Shown: positions 45,174-54,891, counted from the first letter of the stretch. The stretch is 64,000 nt of DNA from Enterobacter cloacae (GCF_013375935.1 NZ_CP056117.1:434001-498000); one strand, 5' to 3'. Notes: generated by a model not told the origin, from the letters alone. Program-made: numbers and translations.

Positions 45174-46577
45174 ATGGGCAAGTTCAAGTTTCCCTCCGCT
45201 TACACCATCCTCTTTGTGCTGATTGCCGTGGTTGCCGCGCTGACGTGGATTGTTCCGGCGGGGCAGTACCATATGGCAATGAACGAGGCGCTCGGCAAGG
45301 AGGTGCCGGTTGCCGGCACCTACGCGCACGTTGCGGCGCACCCGCAGGGTCTGGTTTCGGTGCTGATGGCCCCGATTGCCGGGCTGTACGATCCGGAGTC
45401 CGGCCAGGCCGGGGCCATCGACGTGGCGCTGTTTATCCTGATCATCGGGGGATTTCTCGGGATCGTCACCAGAACCGGGGCGATTGACGCCGGGATCGAG
45501 CGCGTCACCACCCGGCTGCGCGGGCGCGAGGAGTGGATGATCCCGATCCTGATGGCGCTGTTTGCCGCAGGCGGCACCATCTACGGCATGGCCGAGGAGT
45601 CGCTGCCGTTCTACACCCTGCTGGTGCCGGTGATGCTGGCCGCCCGTTTTGATCCGGTTGTCGCCGCCTCCACCGTGCTGCTCGGCGCGGGGATCGGCAC
45701 GCTCGGCTCCACCATCAACCCGTTCGCCACGGTGATCGCCGCCAACGCCGCCGGGATCCCCTTCACCAACGGGATCGCCCTGCGCGTGGCGCTGCTGGTC
45801 ATCGGCTGGGTCATCTGCGTGGCGTGGGTAATGCGTTACGCCCGCAAGGTCCGCCAGGATCCGTCGCTGTCGATCGTGGCGGATAAGCAGGAGGAGAACC
45901 GCGCCCACTTCCTCGGCAACAGGGGCGAGCAGACGCTGGAATTTACCCCGGTGCGCAAAATGATTCTGGTGATTTTTGCCCTCGCCTTCGCGGTGATGAT
46001 TTACGGCGTGGCGGTGCTGGGCTGGTGGATGGCGGAGATCTCCGCGGTGTTTCTCGCCAGCGCCATCATCGTGGGGCTTATCGCCCGCATGAGCGAAGAG
46101 GAGCTGACCTCAACCTTTATCAACGGCGCGCGAGATTTGCTGGGCGTCGCGCTGATTATCGGCATCGCGCGCGGTATCGTAGTGATCATGGATAAGGGCA
46201 TGATTACCCACACCATTTTGCACAGCGCCGAGGGGCTGGTGACCGGATTGTCGACGGTCGCGTTCATCAACGTGATGTACTGGCTGGAGGTGGTGCTGTC
46301 GTTTCTTGTGCCTTCTTCGTCCGGCCTGGCCGTTCTGACGATGCCGATCATGGCGCCCCTTGCCGATTTCGCTAACGTCAACCGCGACCTGGTGGTTACG
46401 GCTTACCAGTCGGCGTCCGGCATCGTTAACCTTGTCACTCCTACCTCTGCCGTTGTGATGGGCGGGCTGGCTATCGCCCGCGTGCCCTACGTGCGTTATC
46501 TGAAGTGGGTCGCGCCGCTGCTGGGGATATTAACGGTGGTGATTATGGTGGCGTTGAGCCTGGGTGCCTTGTTGTGA
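45174..46577 (+). CDS. Putative arginine:ornithine exchanger (YfcC/ArcD2-type)
   Basis: 467 residues with about 12 membrane segments. It resembles the YfcC/DcuC-like family (FPSAYTILFVLIAVVAALTWIVPAGQY, LPFYTLLVPVMLAARFDP, LVTPTSAVVMGGLAIARVPY), not the APC-type ArcD. In deiminase operons this family imports arginine in exchange for ornithine. It lies 47 bp after arcB. Substrate is inferred from context. Confidence 0.88.
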   Translation: MGKFKFPSAYTILFVLIAVVAALTWIVPAGQYHMAMNEALGKEVPVAGTYAHVAAHPQGLVSVLMAPIAGLYDPESGQAGAIDVALFILIIGGFLGIVTRTGAIDAGIERVTTRLRGREEWMIPILMALFAAGGTIYGMAEESLPFYTLLVPVMLAARFDPVVAASTVLLGAGIGTLGSTINPFATVIAANAAGIPFTNGIALRVALLVIGWVICVAWVMRYARKVRQDPSLSIVADKQEENRAHFLGNRGEQTLEFTPVRKMILVIFALAFAVMIYGVAVLGWWMAEISAVFLASAIIVGLIARMSEEELTSTFINGARDLLGVALIIGIARGIVVIMDKGMITHTILHSAEGLVTGLSTVAFINVMYWLEVVLSFLVPSSSGLAVLTMPIMAPLADFANVNRDLVVTAYQSASGIVNLVTPTSAVVMGGLAIARVPYVRYLKWVAPLLGILTVVIMVALSLGALL

Positions 46578-46580
46578 TTT

Positions 46581-46606
46581 GCCGGATGGCGCTGCGCGTA
46601 TCCGGC
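46581..46606. repeat. REP element between arcD-like and argR-like genes
   Basis: GCCGGATGGCGCTGCGCG then TATCCGGC, arms GCCGGA and TCCGGC, the classical enterobacterial REP form, different from the CCCTCTCCC type elsewhere in the window. Confidence 0.75.
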
Positions 46607-46648
46607 CTGCGGATCGGTGCGGTGCCACCGGTTATTTCGGGAACTGAT

Positions 46649-47137
46649 ATGGGAACTATGATGGATTACGAAGAGTACTCTCCCAAAGAGCAACTACAGC
46701 TAACGGTCTGCCAGCGTCTGATCGCGGAAAAGAGCTATCTCTCTCAGGAGGAGATCCGCCGCGACCTGCAGGAGCATGGTTTTGAGACCATCAGCCAGTC
46801 CACCGTTTCACGTCTGCTCAAGCTGCTTGGCGTCATAAAAATTCGCAATGCTAAAGGGCTAAAGATTTATTCGCTGAATCCACAGCTGCGCCCTGCCCCC
46901 GACGCGGCGCGCACCGTCTCGGAAATGGTGGTAAGCGTGGAGCACAATAGCGAATTTATCCTTATCCATACCGTGGCGGGATATGGCCGCGCGGTGGCGC
47001 GTATTCTGGATTATCACCAGTTACCGGAAATATTAGGCGTGGTGGCCGGAAGCAGTATTGTCTGGGTCGCCCCCCGGGTAGTGAAGCGCACCGCGCTGGT
47101 GCATAAGCAAATTAATTATTTACTCAGAACGCATTAA
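46649..47137 (+). CDS. ArgR-family regulator of the arginine deiminase operon
   Basis: About 160 residues from 46649 (an ATG at 46658 is equally possible). N-terminal winged-helix DNA-binding domain (SYLSQEEIRRDLQEHGFETISQ, STVSRLLKLLGVIKIRNAKG) and C-terminal oligomer/arginine domain (ILIHTVAGYGRAVARILD, ILGVVAGSSIVWVAP). It is diverged from housekeeping ArgR. The same arrangement occurs in Salmonella, where the ArgR-type gene follows the arc genes, so it is probably a pathway-specific regulator. Confidence 0.88.
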   Translation: MGTMMDYEEYSPKEQLQLTVCQRLIAEKSYLSQEEIRRDLQEHGFETISQSTVSRLLKLLGVIKIRNAKGLKIYSLNPQLRPAPDAARTVSEMVVSVEHNSEFILIHTVAGYGRAVARILDYHQLPEILGVVAGSSIVWVAPRVVKRTALVHKQINYLLRTH

Positions 47138-47237
47138 TATTCACAAAGAACCGTTTGCTTTGAGTAAAGCGTGCATTAAATCGCTTGATCCGAAAAGCGA
47201 GCTGCGTATAATGCCCGACAATTTGCCGGGAGGAAGC

Positions 47238-47342
47238 ATGGTCAAGCGTGTACGACATAACGTCTTACCGCGTCTGAAATCAGACGCTGGCCTGCCGTTT
47301 TTCTTCCCGTTGCGTAATCTATTCCCAGAGCCCCTCATTTGA
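47238..47342 (+). CDS. pyrL: pyrBI operon leader peptide PyrL
   Basis: 34 residues, [20 protein letters not shown] followed by [14 protein letters not shown], clearly similar to E. coli PyrL. GGGAGGAA precedes the ATG. Its translation through the U-rich stretch coding FFFP is coupled to UTP-dependent polymerase pausing and decides whether the attenuator forms. Confidence 0.93.
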   Translation: MVKRVRHNVLPRLKSDAGLPFFFPLRNLFPEPLI

Positions 47343-47355
47343 GGGGCTTTTTTTT
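47329..47355 (+). terminator. pyrBI attenuator
   Basis: AGCCCCTC-ATTT-GAGGGGCT followed by eight Ts, overlapping the end of pyrL. High UTP lets it form and stops transcription before pyrB. Confidence 0.93.
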
Positions 47356-47376
47356 GCCCGGCGTCAGGAGATAAAC

Positions 47377-48309
47377 ATGAATCCGCTTTATCAAAAACAC
47401 ATCATTTCCATAAACGACCTCAGCCGCGAAGAGCTGGAACTGGTTCTGGAAACCGCGGCAAAACTGAAGGCCAATCCGCAACCGGAGCTGCTGAAGCACA
47501 AGGTGATTGCGAGCTGCTTCTTCGAAGCCTCGACCCGCACCCGCCTCTCCTTTGAAACCTCCATGCACCGCCTGGGCGCGAGCGTGGTGGGCTTCTCGGA
47601 CAGCAGCAACACGTCGCTGGGCAAAAAAGGCGAGACCCTGGCGGATACCATTTCAGTGATCGGCACCTACGTTGACGCGATTGTGATGCGCCACCCGCAG
47701 GAGGGCGCGGCGCGCCTGGCAACCGAATTTTCCGGCGGCATTCCGGTGCTGAACGCCGGTGACGGTGCCAACCAGCACCCGACCCAGACCCTGCTGGATC
47801 TGTTCACCATTCAGGAGACCCAGGGCACGCTGGAGAACCTGAACATCGCCATGGTCGGCGACCTGAAGTATGGCCGCACCGTCCACTCCCTGACCCAGGC
47901 GCTGGCAAAATTTAACGGCAACCGCTTCTTCTTCATCGCCCCGGACGCGCTGGCGATGCCGCAGTACATTCTCGACATGCTGGACGAGAAAGGCATTCAG
48001 TGGAGCCTGCACGCCAGCATCGAAGAGGTGGTGGGTAACGTGGATATTCTCTACATGACCCGCGTGCAGAAAGAGCGTCTGGATCCGTCCGAATACGCCA
48101 ACGTGAAGGCGCAGTTCGTGCTGCGCGCCAGCGACCTCGACGGCGCGCGCGACAACATGAAGGTGCTGCACCCGCTGCCGCGCATCGATGAGATCGCCAC
48201 CGACGTGGATAAAACGCCGCACGCCTGGTACTTCCAGCAGGCCGGGAACGGCATCTTCGCCCGCCAGGCGTTACTGGCACTGGTTCTGAATCGCGAATTA
48301 GCTCTGTAA
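47377..48309 (+). CDS. pyrB: Aspartate carbamoyltransferase catalytic subunit
   Basis: 310 residues with [19 protein letters not shown] (carbamoyl-phosphate site), [12 protein letters not shown] and [14 protein letters not shown]. It makes carbamoyl-aspartate, the first committed pyrimidine step. It is preceded by the pyrL attenuator and followed 12 bp later by pyrI. Confidence 0.98.
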   Translation: MNPLYQKHIISINDLSREELELVLETAAKLKANPQPELLKHKVIASCFFEASTRTRLSFETSMHRLGASVVGFSDSSNTSLGKKGETLADTISVIGTYVDAIVMRHPQEGAARLATEFSGGIPVLNAGDGANQHPTQTLLDLFTIQETQGTLENLNIAMVGDLKYGRTVHSLTQALAKFNGNRFFFIAPDALAMPQYILDMLDEKGIQWSLHASIEEVVGNVDILYMTRVQKERLDPSEYANVKAQFVLRASDLDGARDNMKVLHPLPRIDEIATDVDKTPHAWYFQQAGNGIFARQALLALVLNRELAL

Positions 48310-48321
48310 GGGGAAACGACC

Positions 48322-48783
48322 ATGACACACGATAACAAACTCCAGGTTGAAGCCATCAAGCGCGGCACCGTGATTGACCACATCCCTGCACAGGTGGGCT
48401 TTAAGCTGCTGACGCTGTTCAAGCTGACCGAAACCGACCAGCGCATCACCATCGGCCTGAACCTGCCGTCCGGTGAAATGGGCCGTAAGGACCTGATCAA
48501 GATCGAGAATACCTTCCTGACCGACGAGCAGGTCAATCAGCTGTCGCTGTACGCGCCGGACGCCACGGTTAACCGCATCGACGATTACGACGTGGTGGGC
48601 AAATCCCGTCCGAGCCTGCCGGAGCGCATTGAGAGCGTGCTGGTCTGCCCGAACAGCAACTGCATTAGCCACGCCGAACCGGTTTCCTCCAGTTTTGCAG
48701 TGAAAAAACGCGCCGATGACATCGCGCTCAAATGCAAATACTGCGAAAAAGAGTTTTCTCATTATGTGGTGCTGGCCAACTAA
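48322..48783 (+). CDS. pyrI: Aspartate carbamoyltransferase regulatory subunit
   Basis: 153 residues. The N-terminal allosteric domain binds CTP and ATP ([22 protein letters not shown]). The C-terminal zinc domain has four cysteines in CPNSNC and CKYC. It forms the 2(c3)3(r2) holoenzyme with PyrB. Confidence 0.98.
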   Translation: MTHDNKLQVEAIKRGTVIDHIPAQVGFKLLTLFKLTETDQRITIGLNLPSGEMGRKDLIKIENTFLTDEQVNQLSLYAPDATVNRIDDYDVVGKSRPSLPERIESVLVCPNSNCISHAEPVSSSFAVKKRADDIALKCKYCEKEFSHYVVLAN

Positions 48784-48789
48784 TTGAGG

Positions 48790-48817
48790 TTGGTAATGAA
48801 ATCCCGGCTGTTATAAT
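48790..48817 (+). promoter_or_regulatory. Probable ridA promoter
   Basis: TTGGTA at 48790-48795 and TATAAT at 48812-48817 with a 16-bp spacer. The -10 lies inside a CCCGGC/GCCGGG hairpin that may also end the pyrBI transcript. Confidence 0.6.
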
Positions 48818-48856
48818 GGCCGGGAACATTCTTAACGCTGTAATTCTGGAGAAAAA

Positions 48857-49243
48857 ATGAGCAAAGTACTCGCGACGGAAAATGCACCAGCGGCCATCGG
48901 CCCTTACGTTCAGGGCGTTGATCTGGGCAGCATGATCATCACTTCTGGCCAGATCCCGGTGAATCCAAAAACCGGTGAAGTGCCGGCAGACGTGGCGGCG
49001 CAGGCGCGTCAGTCGCTTGAAAACGTGCAGGCGATCGTTGAATCCGCCGGCCTGAAGGTGGGCGATATCGTCAAAACCACCGTTTTCGTAAAAGATCTGA
49101 ACGATTTCGCCACCGTTAACGCTACCTACGAAGCGTTCTTCACCGAACATAACGCCACCTTCCCGGCGCGCTCCTGCGTGGAAGTCGCCCGTCTGCCAAA
49201 AGACGTGAAAATTGAAATTGAAGCGATCGCCGTACGTCGTTAA
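48857..49243 (+). CDS. ridA: RidA, 2-iminobutanoate/2-iminopropanoate deaminase
   Basis: 128 residues of the YjgF/YER057c/UK114 family: GPYVQGVDLGSMIITSGQIP, and the catalytic arginine in FPARSCVEVARLPKDVKIEIEA. It hydrolyses reactive enamines and imines made by threonine dehydratase and similar enzymes. Position after pyrBI is conserved in enterics. TGGAGA precedes the ATG. Confidence 0.97.
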   Translation: MSKVLATENAPAAIGPYVQGVDLGSMIITSGQIPVNPKTGEVPADVAAQARQSLENVQAIVESAGLKVGDIVKTTVFVKDLNDFATVNATYEAFFTEHNATFPARSCVEVARLPKDVKIEIEAIAVRR

Positions 49244-49258
49244 TTCATTTCAATAAAT

Positions 49259-49290
49259 AAAGGGTAGCTCAGGCTGCCCTTTATTATTTT
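49259..49290 (+). terminator. Rho-independent terminator after ridA
   Basis: AAAGGGTAGC-TCA-GGCTGCCCTTT followed by ATTATTTT. Confidence 0.75.
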
Positions 49291-49381
49291 GGCTATTTTT
49301 ACTCTCGACATTCAATGACGCCATACGCGGTCCATTAATAAACTGCAGTTGCTTTGTTATCTTCTTTTAAATGGACTAAGA

Positions 49382-50833
49382 ATGAAAATTTCAAAAATTG
49401 CGTTGGCGATCGCAACATTAACCGTCGCCTCTTCCGCACTCGCGCATGGATATATTGAATCACCCGCCAGCCGCGCTTATATGTGTAAGCTCGGTCAAAA
49501 TATTGACTGCGGTTCCGTACAGTACGAACCGCAGAGCGTGGAGAAAACCTCCGGTTTCCCGACAGGGGCGATGCCGCCTGACGGCCAGCTTGCCAGTGCG
49601 GGGATTGCCAATTACTCCCAGCTGGATAAGCAGAGCCTGAACGCATGGACGAAAAACCCTATAACAGCGGGCCCGCATGAGTTTGTCTGGTATCACACCG
49701 CGCCGCACAAAACCACCAACTGGCGTTATTACATTACCAAACAAAACTGGGATCCAAATAAGCCCCTGACCCGCGCTCAGTTTGAATTAACGCCGTTCTG
49801 TACCATTAATGGAAATGGCCAGGCACCCGCAATGCGTCAGGCGATGAAATGTAATGTGCCGTCACGTACCGGCTATCAGGTTATTTATGGCGTCTGGGAA
49901 ATTGCTGATACATCTAATAGTTTCTACCAGGCCATTGACGTTGATTTCGGTAACGGAGGCAACGTAACGCCGGATGAAAATACAGGTATCGAATCTGAGT
50001 GGAGCAAAACGCTCAGCGGCCAGATTGCGGGTAATAACCTGAACGTCGGCGATAAGGTCATTGCCCGCTTCTTCGACGCGCACGGTGAAGTGACTTCCCT
50101 GCGCACCGAACTGACGATTGCCACTGCCGCTCAGGGTGATGCCAACCAGTGGTCTTACGATCTGGCGCAGAAAATTAACACCGCGCACGACGATATCCGC
50201 GTCGGGGTGAAGGATGAAGCGGGCGAAATTAGCCCGGTTCACGGCGCGAACAGCGTATTCGTCAAAGATGGCAGCACCCTGCAATCCGTTGCGATTTCAT
50301 ACGAAGAGCAGAAGGCGGACGTCAATGAAACCATCGCCGTTACCGATTTGCACTACAGCAAAATCGAGAACGGCAGCGCGACCGTGACCTTCCACGTGAA
50401 TACCCACGGCAACGTCGATTTCGAAGCCCACGTCATGAACCATCACGGCGCGGAAAAAGGGTATCTGAAGCAGGAGATGAACAACGCGAATCAGGACGTC
50501 ACCATGACGCTGACCGGCGTTGAAGCGGGTCACCACATGCTGAAGTACTATGCCACCAATAAAGACGGCACCCTGTTTGCGCAGGACGTACTGAACCTGA
50601 TGCTGGAAAGCGATGCCGCGGCGGACACCGGCGGCCAGCACGACTTTATCTTCCCGGATAATATCGCGTCCTACAAAGCGGGTACCGTGGTGCTGCAGCC
50701 TAAAGACGGTAAGACCTACGAATGTAAGCCATTCCCGTACAGCGGCTACTGCGTGCAGTGGAGCAAGTATGCGACCCAGTTTGAGCCGGGCACAGGTTCA
50801 CACTGGAAAGAGGCGTGGGTTCTTAAGCACTGA
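49382..50833 (+). CDS. gbpA: GbpA-like secreted chitin-active lytic polysaccharide monooxygenase
   Basis: 483 residues, close to Vibrio GbpA. A signal peptide (MKISKIALAIATLTVASSAL) ends ALA, leaving mature HGYIESPASRAYMC, whose first histidine forms the copper histidine brace of AA10 enzymes. The catalytic domain runs to about residue 205, followed by two GbpA middle domains and a C-terminal chitin-binding module (KTYECKPFPYSGYC). It oxidatively cleaves crystalline chitin and may act in adhesion. It is inserted between ridA and mgtA relative to E. coli. Confidence 0.93.
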   Translation: MKISKIALAIATLTVASSALAHGYIESPASRAYMCKLGQNIDCGSVQYEPQSVEKTSGFPTGAMPPDGQLASAGIANYSQLDKQSLNAWTKNPITAGPHEFVWYHTAPHKTTNWRYYITKQNWDPNKPLTRAQFELTPFCTINGNGQAPAMRQAMKCNVPSRTGYQVIYGVWEIADTSNSFYQAIDVDFGNGGNVTPDENTGIESEWSKTLSGQIAGNNLNVGDKVIARFFDAHGEVTSLRTELTIATAAQGDANQWSYDLAQKINTAHDDIRVGVKDEAGEISPVHGANSVFVKDGSTLQSVAISYEEQKADVNETIAVTDLHYSKIENGSATVTFHVNTHGNVDFEAHVMNHHGAEKGYLKQEMNNANQDVTMTLTGVEAGHHMLKYYATNKDGTLFAQDVLNLMLESDAAADTGGQHDFIFPDNIASYKAGTVVLQPKDGKTYECKPFPYSGYCVQWSKYATQFEPGTGSHWKEAWVLKH

Positions 50834-50842
50834 GTCGTCTGA

Positions 50843-50909
50843 TCCCCTCACCCTAACCCTCTCCCCAAAGGGGAGAGGGAACCGATCGAGCCCCTCTCCC
50901 CTTTGGGGA
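50843..50909. repeat. REP-like palindromes left of IS481 copy 2
   Basis: CCCTCTCCCCAAAGGGGAG then AGGG, followed by GAACCGATCGAG and CCCCTCTCCCCTTTGGGGA, cut at the IS end. Confidence 0.88.
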
Positions 50910-52194
50910 TGTACGGTCCGGGGACATAGTGAACACTTGTTCGGGGACATGGTAGACACTTACAACTAAGGCATAAGAACCCGCTTATGGAGTCGCTTAT
51001 GCCCTGGGATGCGAGAGATACCATGTCATTACGTACCGAGTTTGTTTTGTTCGCCTCGCAGGACGGGGCGAACATCCGTTCCCTCTGCCGTCACTTTGGC
51101 ATTTCACCTGCCACCGGCTACAAGTGGCTTCACCGCTGGGCGGAGGAAGGGGCCGCGGGCCTTCAGGACCGCCCGCGCATACCGCACCATTCCCCGAACC
51201 GCTCATCTGACGACATCACTGCCCTGCTGCGTATGGCCCATAACCGCCATCAACGCTGGGGCGCGCGCAAGATAAAGCACTGGCTGGAAGACCAGGGGCA
51301 CACTATGCCCGCCTTCAGCACCGTTCATAACCTGATGGCCCGCCATGGTCTGCTGCCGGGCACTTCACCGGGCATTCCCGTCACGGGACGGTTCGAACAT
51401 GACGCGCCGAACCGGCTCTGGCAGATGGATTTTAAGGGCCACTTTCCCTTTGGCGGGGGCCGCTGCCATCCGCTCACCCTGCTGGACGACCACTCCCGTT
51501 TTTCCCTGTGCCTGGCGCACTGTACCGATGAACGGCGCGAGACCGTGCAGCAGCAGCTGGTCAGCGTGTTTGAACGCTACGGCCTGCCGGACCGGATGAC
51601 GATGGATAACGGCTCACCGTGGGGAGACACCACCGGCACCTGGACGGCGCTGGAGCTGTGGCTGATGCGTCTGGGTATCCGGGTGGGGCACTCCCGGCCG
51701 TATCATCCGCAGACACAGGGTAAGCTGGAGCGTTTTCACCGCAGCCTGAAGGCAGAGGTGCTGCAGGGGAAGTGGTTCGCGAGCGGGGGTGAACTACAGC
51801 GCGCCTTCGACCACTGGCGGACGGTCTATAACCTTGAACGCCCGCATGAGGCGCTGGACATGGCGGTACCGGGCTCGCGGTATAAGCCGTCTGCACGGCA
51901 GTACAGCGGCAACACACCGCCCCCGGAATACGACGAGGGCGTGATGGTCAGGAAAGTGGATATCAGCGGAAAGCTGAGCGTGAAAGGGGTAAGTCTGAGC
52001 GCAGGCAAGGCGTTCAGGGGAGAACGGGTCGGGCTGAAGGAGATGCAGGAAGACGGCCGCTACGAGGTGTGGTGGTACAGCACGAAAGTGGGGGTGATCG
52101 ACCTGAAGAAAAAGTCGATCACCATGGGTAAAGGATGTTAAAAAGTGTTCACCATGTCCCCGAACACCTGTCTACCATGTCCCCGGACCGTACA
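50910..52194 (+). mobile_element. IS481-family insertion sequence, copy 2 (1285 bp)
   Basis: Same length, terminal repeats and orientation as copy 1. It lies between gbpA and the hexosaminidase gene, again inside REP-like palindromes. The flanking 5-mers differ (GGGGA left, CCCCA right), so there is no target duplication, which suggests later recombination or deletion at one end. Confidence 0.95.
50999..52141 (+). CDS. IS481-family transposase, copy 2
   Basis: About 380 residues from the ATG at 50999 with GGAG six bases upstream. The DDE core (MDFKGHF, MDNGSPWG, GKLERFHRS) is intact. Compared with copy 1 it has HRWAEEGAAG for RRWGEEGASG, and scattered differences later, so the copies have diverged or came separately. 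Confidence 0.95.
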   Translation: MPWDARDTMSLRTEFVLFASQDGANIRSLCRHFGISPATGYKWLHRWAEEGAAGLQDRPRIPHHSPNRSSDDITALLRMAHNRHQRWGARKIKHWLEDQGHTMPAFSTVHNLMARHGLLPGTSPGIPVTGRFEHDAPNRLWQMDFKGHFPFGGGRCHPLTLLDDHSRFSLCLAHCTDERRETVQQQLVSVFERYGLPDRMTMDNGSPWGDTTGTWTALELWLMRLGIRVGHSRPYHPQTQGKLERFHRSLKAEVLQGKWFASGGELQRAFDHWRTVYNLERPHEALDMAVPGSRYKPSARQYSGNTPPPEYDEGVMVRKVDISGKLSVKGVSLSAGKAFRGERVGLKEMQEDGRYEVWWYSTKVGVIDLKKKSITMGKGC

Positions 52195-52295
52195 CCCCAA
52201 AGGGGAGAGGGAACCGATCGAGCCTTCTCTTCATCGGTGAGAGGGGAACGATAGAGCCCCTCGCCCCTTTGGGGAGAGGGGTTGGGGTGAGGGGG
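52195..52295. repeat. REP-like palindromes right of IS481 copy 2
   Basis: CCCCAAAGGGGAGAGGG, then the same GAACCGATCGAG linker found on the left side, then CCCCTCGCCCCTTTGGGGA and GAGGGGTTGGGGTGAGGG. Confidence 0.88.
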
Positions 52296-52302
52296 TTCTT
52301 TC

Positions 52303-54687
52303 CTACTGATTCCGCGTCGCTCTGAGCAGCGTCTCCAGCGGATACACCGCCGCAATCACTACCTCATCCTGAATCTTCGCCGCGTTATCCAGCTCGCTCT
52401 GAATCGACGCGATCTCCTTATCGTCCAGCGTCCCCTGACGCGCCACCAGATCGGTAAGCCTCAGGCCAATCGACGCCAGCTTGTCCACCTCCTGAATTAC
52501 CGGCTTGATCGCCTTCAGCTGATAGCTGTTTTCGCTTAACGCCAGCGCGTCGCTGGTGTTGTTCTGCCAGCGGTTAAACACGTGGCGCAGCGCGTCGGCG
52601 CTTTCCGTGTCTTCCGCGTCGCTCACCAGACGGTCCGCCCATTTGCTCATCTGACGCACGGTGGCGCTTTCGGCGTTCAGCGCATCGGCGAGCCTGTTTA
52701 GCGGTTCAAACTGATGGTAGTTTCCGGCCTGGAATTTGAGGTGCTGGCGGGTGTAATACTGGGCCGGCTCAAGCGCCTGGGCGAGAATTTGCAGTGGGAG
52801 CGTATCGGCGTTATTGGCCAGGCGCGTGAACTGCACCTGCTGCTGGGTATGCTGCTGCAGCCCGACCGATACCGTCGACCGGCTGCCCATCGCCTGCAGG
52901 CGGGTATACATGTTGTCGACGTCGTTTACGTCCTTCGCCGACCATAGCCGCTCCGCCACCGCAAAGGCGCGCGGCCACAGGCGGATATCCAGCACCGGCG
53001 CGACCACGTTTTCCGCCCACAGCGCGGCTTCACCGCCGAGCAGGTTGGCCTCATTCGCCACGTCCGGCACCACCGGCAGGATGCCTTTTGGCACCTCGCT
53101 CAGGCGCGTGCCGCTAATCGGGTAGCGGGCATTGCCCACCAGGAAATAGCCGCTCAGCTTATCGTTCTCAACGGAGACGACCGGGCGCGTTTCGCCCATC
53201 CAGGTGTCGACGGTAAACGTCACCTGGTTGTCATCGCGCCATTCGATATCCTGCACCGCGCGACGCGACTTCCCGGCAAAATCGATAAACCCGCGCCACC
53301 CCGACTCCCCTTTCACCAGCGTGAAGCTGCCCTCTACCGGCTTGCCCTTCAGCCGCTGCATGGAGAAGGCCCAGCTCTGAACGCTGTCGGTATCGGCTAT
53401 CACATCCACGCCGTTCAGCCCCTGCGGGACAATTTCATTGCGATAGTGATAGGCGGTGGACTGAGGCTGGTCGAGGTAGAAGCCCGTTGAGAGAATGCCC
53501 CTGTAGCCGTTCTGCGCCACCTGCCCCAGCGCGTCCTGCCCCTGCCAGGACTGGATCAGAATGCTTTTCGGCAGGTCAGGATGGTAGATCTCATCCCAGC
53601 CGACCATCTGCCGGTGATGCTTCTCGAGGATCGTCTCCAGCCTGCGGTTAAAGTGAGCCTGCAGCGCGTGGCTGTCCGCCAGCCTGTTATCGCGCATGAA
53701 CTGCTGAATGGCCGGATTCGCTTTCCACTGGCTGTCGTCGACCTCATCGCCGCCGATGTGCAGATACGGATCCGGGAAGATCGCCGCCAGCTCGCTGACC
53801 ATCGCGTCGGCAAAGGCGTAGGTTGCCGCTTTGGTGGGATCCAGCACCGGCTTCAGCACGCCCCAGTGGCGCTCCATTTCGTACGGCCCCGGCGCGCTCA
53901 TCAGCTCCGGGTAGGCCACGGCAATGGCCGAGGCGTGGCCCGGCATGTCGATCTCCGGCACCACGCGGATGCCGCGCACGGTAGCGTAACGCACCACCTC
54001 GCGCATCTGTTCCGGCGTGTAGAACAGCCCGTCGCTGGCAAGCTGGGTCAGCTTAGGATAGCGCGCTGAGCTGAAGCGCCAGCCCTGATCGTCGGTCAGA
54101 TGCCAGTGCAGAACGTTAAGCTTGGCCGCGGCCATGCCGTCAATCTGGCGTTTGATATCCGGGAGCGGGATGAAGTGGCGCGCCGAATCAAGCAGCAGCC
54201 CGCGCCACGGGAAGCGCGGCGAATCCTCAATCTCGACCCACGGAATAGAGGTGTTTTCCGCGCCGTTCTGAATGAGCTGGAGCAGCGTTTCCATGGCGCG
54301 CAGCGCGCCGAAGCGGGTGTTGGCGGAGATAGTTACGCCACTGGCATCCACCGTGAGCGTATAGCTTTCGTCGCTGTCCGGCAGCGGCTGCGGCTTGACC
54401 TTTTTGACGATAGCGATGCGGATGGTTGGCTTTTCCGGCTTGTCGGCCTGCGGCTGCAGGGTCCAGCCGGTTTGCAGGGCGATGCGCTGGCGCAGGCGGT
54501 CCACCGCCTCACCCAGATCGTCGCCGCTGACGCTGACGGAAACGTTGTTGCTCAGCACCAGCGCGCCCTGGGTTGTCGGGCGTTCGACCTTCGCAGGCCA
54601 GGGCATCAGGGGAAGATCGCCTGCCGGGGCGGCAAACGCGGAGGCGCCGAGCATTAGCCCGGCGGTTAAGAGAGCGTACCGTAACAT
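52303..54687 (-). CDS. GH20 beta-N-acetylhexosaminidase (chitobiase-like), exported
   Basis: 794 residues. Signal peptide MLRYALLTAGLMLGASAFAA, then a GH20 N-terminal domain (25-150) and the TIM barrel from about 165 (FPWRGLLLDSARHFIPLPDIKRQ). The catalytic pair is in LHIGGDEVDD, with Glu the acid/base and Asp stabilising the oxazolinium ion. It cleaves terminal GlcNAc from chitobiose and longer oligomers in the periplasm or outside. It is convergent with gbpA, with which it forms a chitin-degrading pair now separated by the IS. Confidence 0.93.
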   Translation of the reverse strand: MLRYALLTAGLMLGASAFAAPAGDLPLMPWPAKVERPTTQGALVLSNNVSVSVSGDDLGEAVDRLRQRIALQTGWTLQPQADKPEKPTIRIAIVKKVKPQPLPDSDESYTLTVDASGVTISANTRFGALRAMETLLQLIQNGAENTSIPWVEIEDSPRFPWRGLLLDSARHFIPLPDIKRQIDGMAAAKLNVLHWHLTDDQGWRFSSARYPKLTQLASDGLFYTPEQMREVVRYATVRGIRVVPEIDMPGHASAIAVAYPELMSAPGPYEMERHWGVLKPVLDPTKAATYAFADAMVSELAAIFPDPYLHIGGDEVDDSQWKANPAIQQFMRDNRLADSHALQAHFNRRLETILEKHHRQMVGWDEIYHPDLPKSILIQSWQGQDALGQVAQNGYRGILSTGFYLDQPQSTAYHYRNEIVPQGLNGVDVIADTDSVQSWAFSMQRLKGKPVEGSFTLVKGESGWRGFIDFAGKSRRAVQDIEWRDDNQVTFTVDTWMGETRPVVSVENDKLSGYFLVGNARYPISGTRLSEVPKGILPVVPDVANEANLLGGEAALWAENVVAPVLDIRLWPRAFAVAERLWSAKDVNDVDNMYTRLQAMGSRSTVSVGLQQHTQQQVQFTRLANNADTLPLQILAQALEPAQYYTRQHLKFQAGNYHQFEPLNRLADALNAESATVRQMSKWADRLVSDAEDTESADALRHVFNRWQNNTSDALALSENSYQLKAIKPVIQEVDKLASIGLRLTDLVARQGTLDDKEIASIQSELDNAAKIQDEVVIAAVYPLETLLRATRNQ

Positions 54688-54808
54688 GAATGTTCCTTAT
54701 CTGACGGGCCAAATACAGGCAAAACATTCTGTTAACATGCGCTCAATTTGTCGTCAAGCGAATGCGCCGACGGAGATCACAGGTTGTTGAATTTGGGAGA
54801 AAAGCCAG

Positions 54809-54891
54809 TCCCCTCACCCCGGCAATCTCCCCAAAGGGGCGAGGGTGTAATCATCCCCTCTCCCTTCCAGGGAGAGGGTCAGGGTGAGGGT
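54809..54891. repeat. REP-like palindromes between hexosaminidase gene and mgtA
   Basis: CCCTCACCCCGGCAATCTCC with CCAAAGGGGCGAGGG, and CCCTCTCCCTTCCAGGGAGAGGG followed by TCAGGGTGAGGG. Confidence 0.85.
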
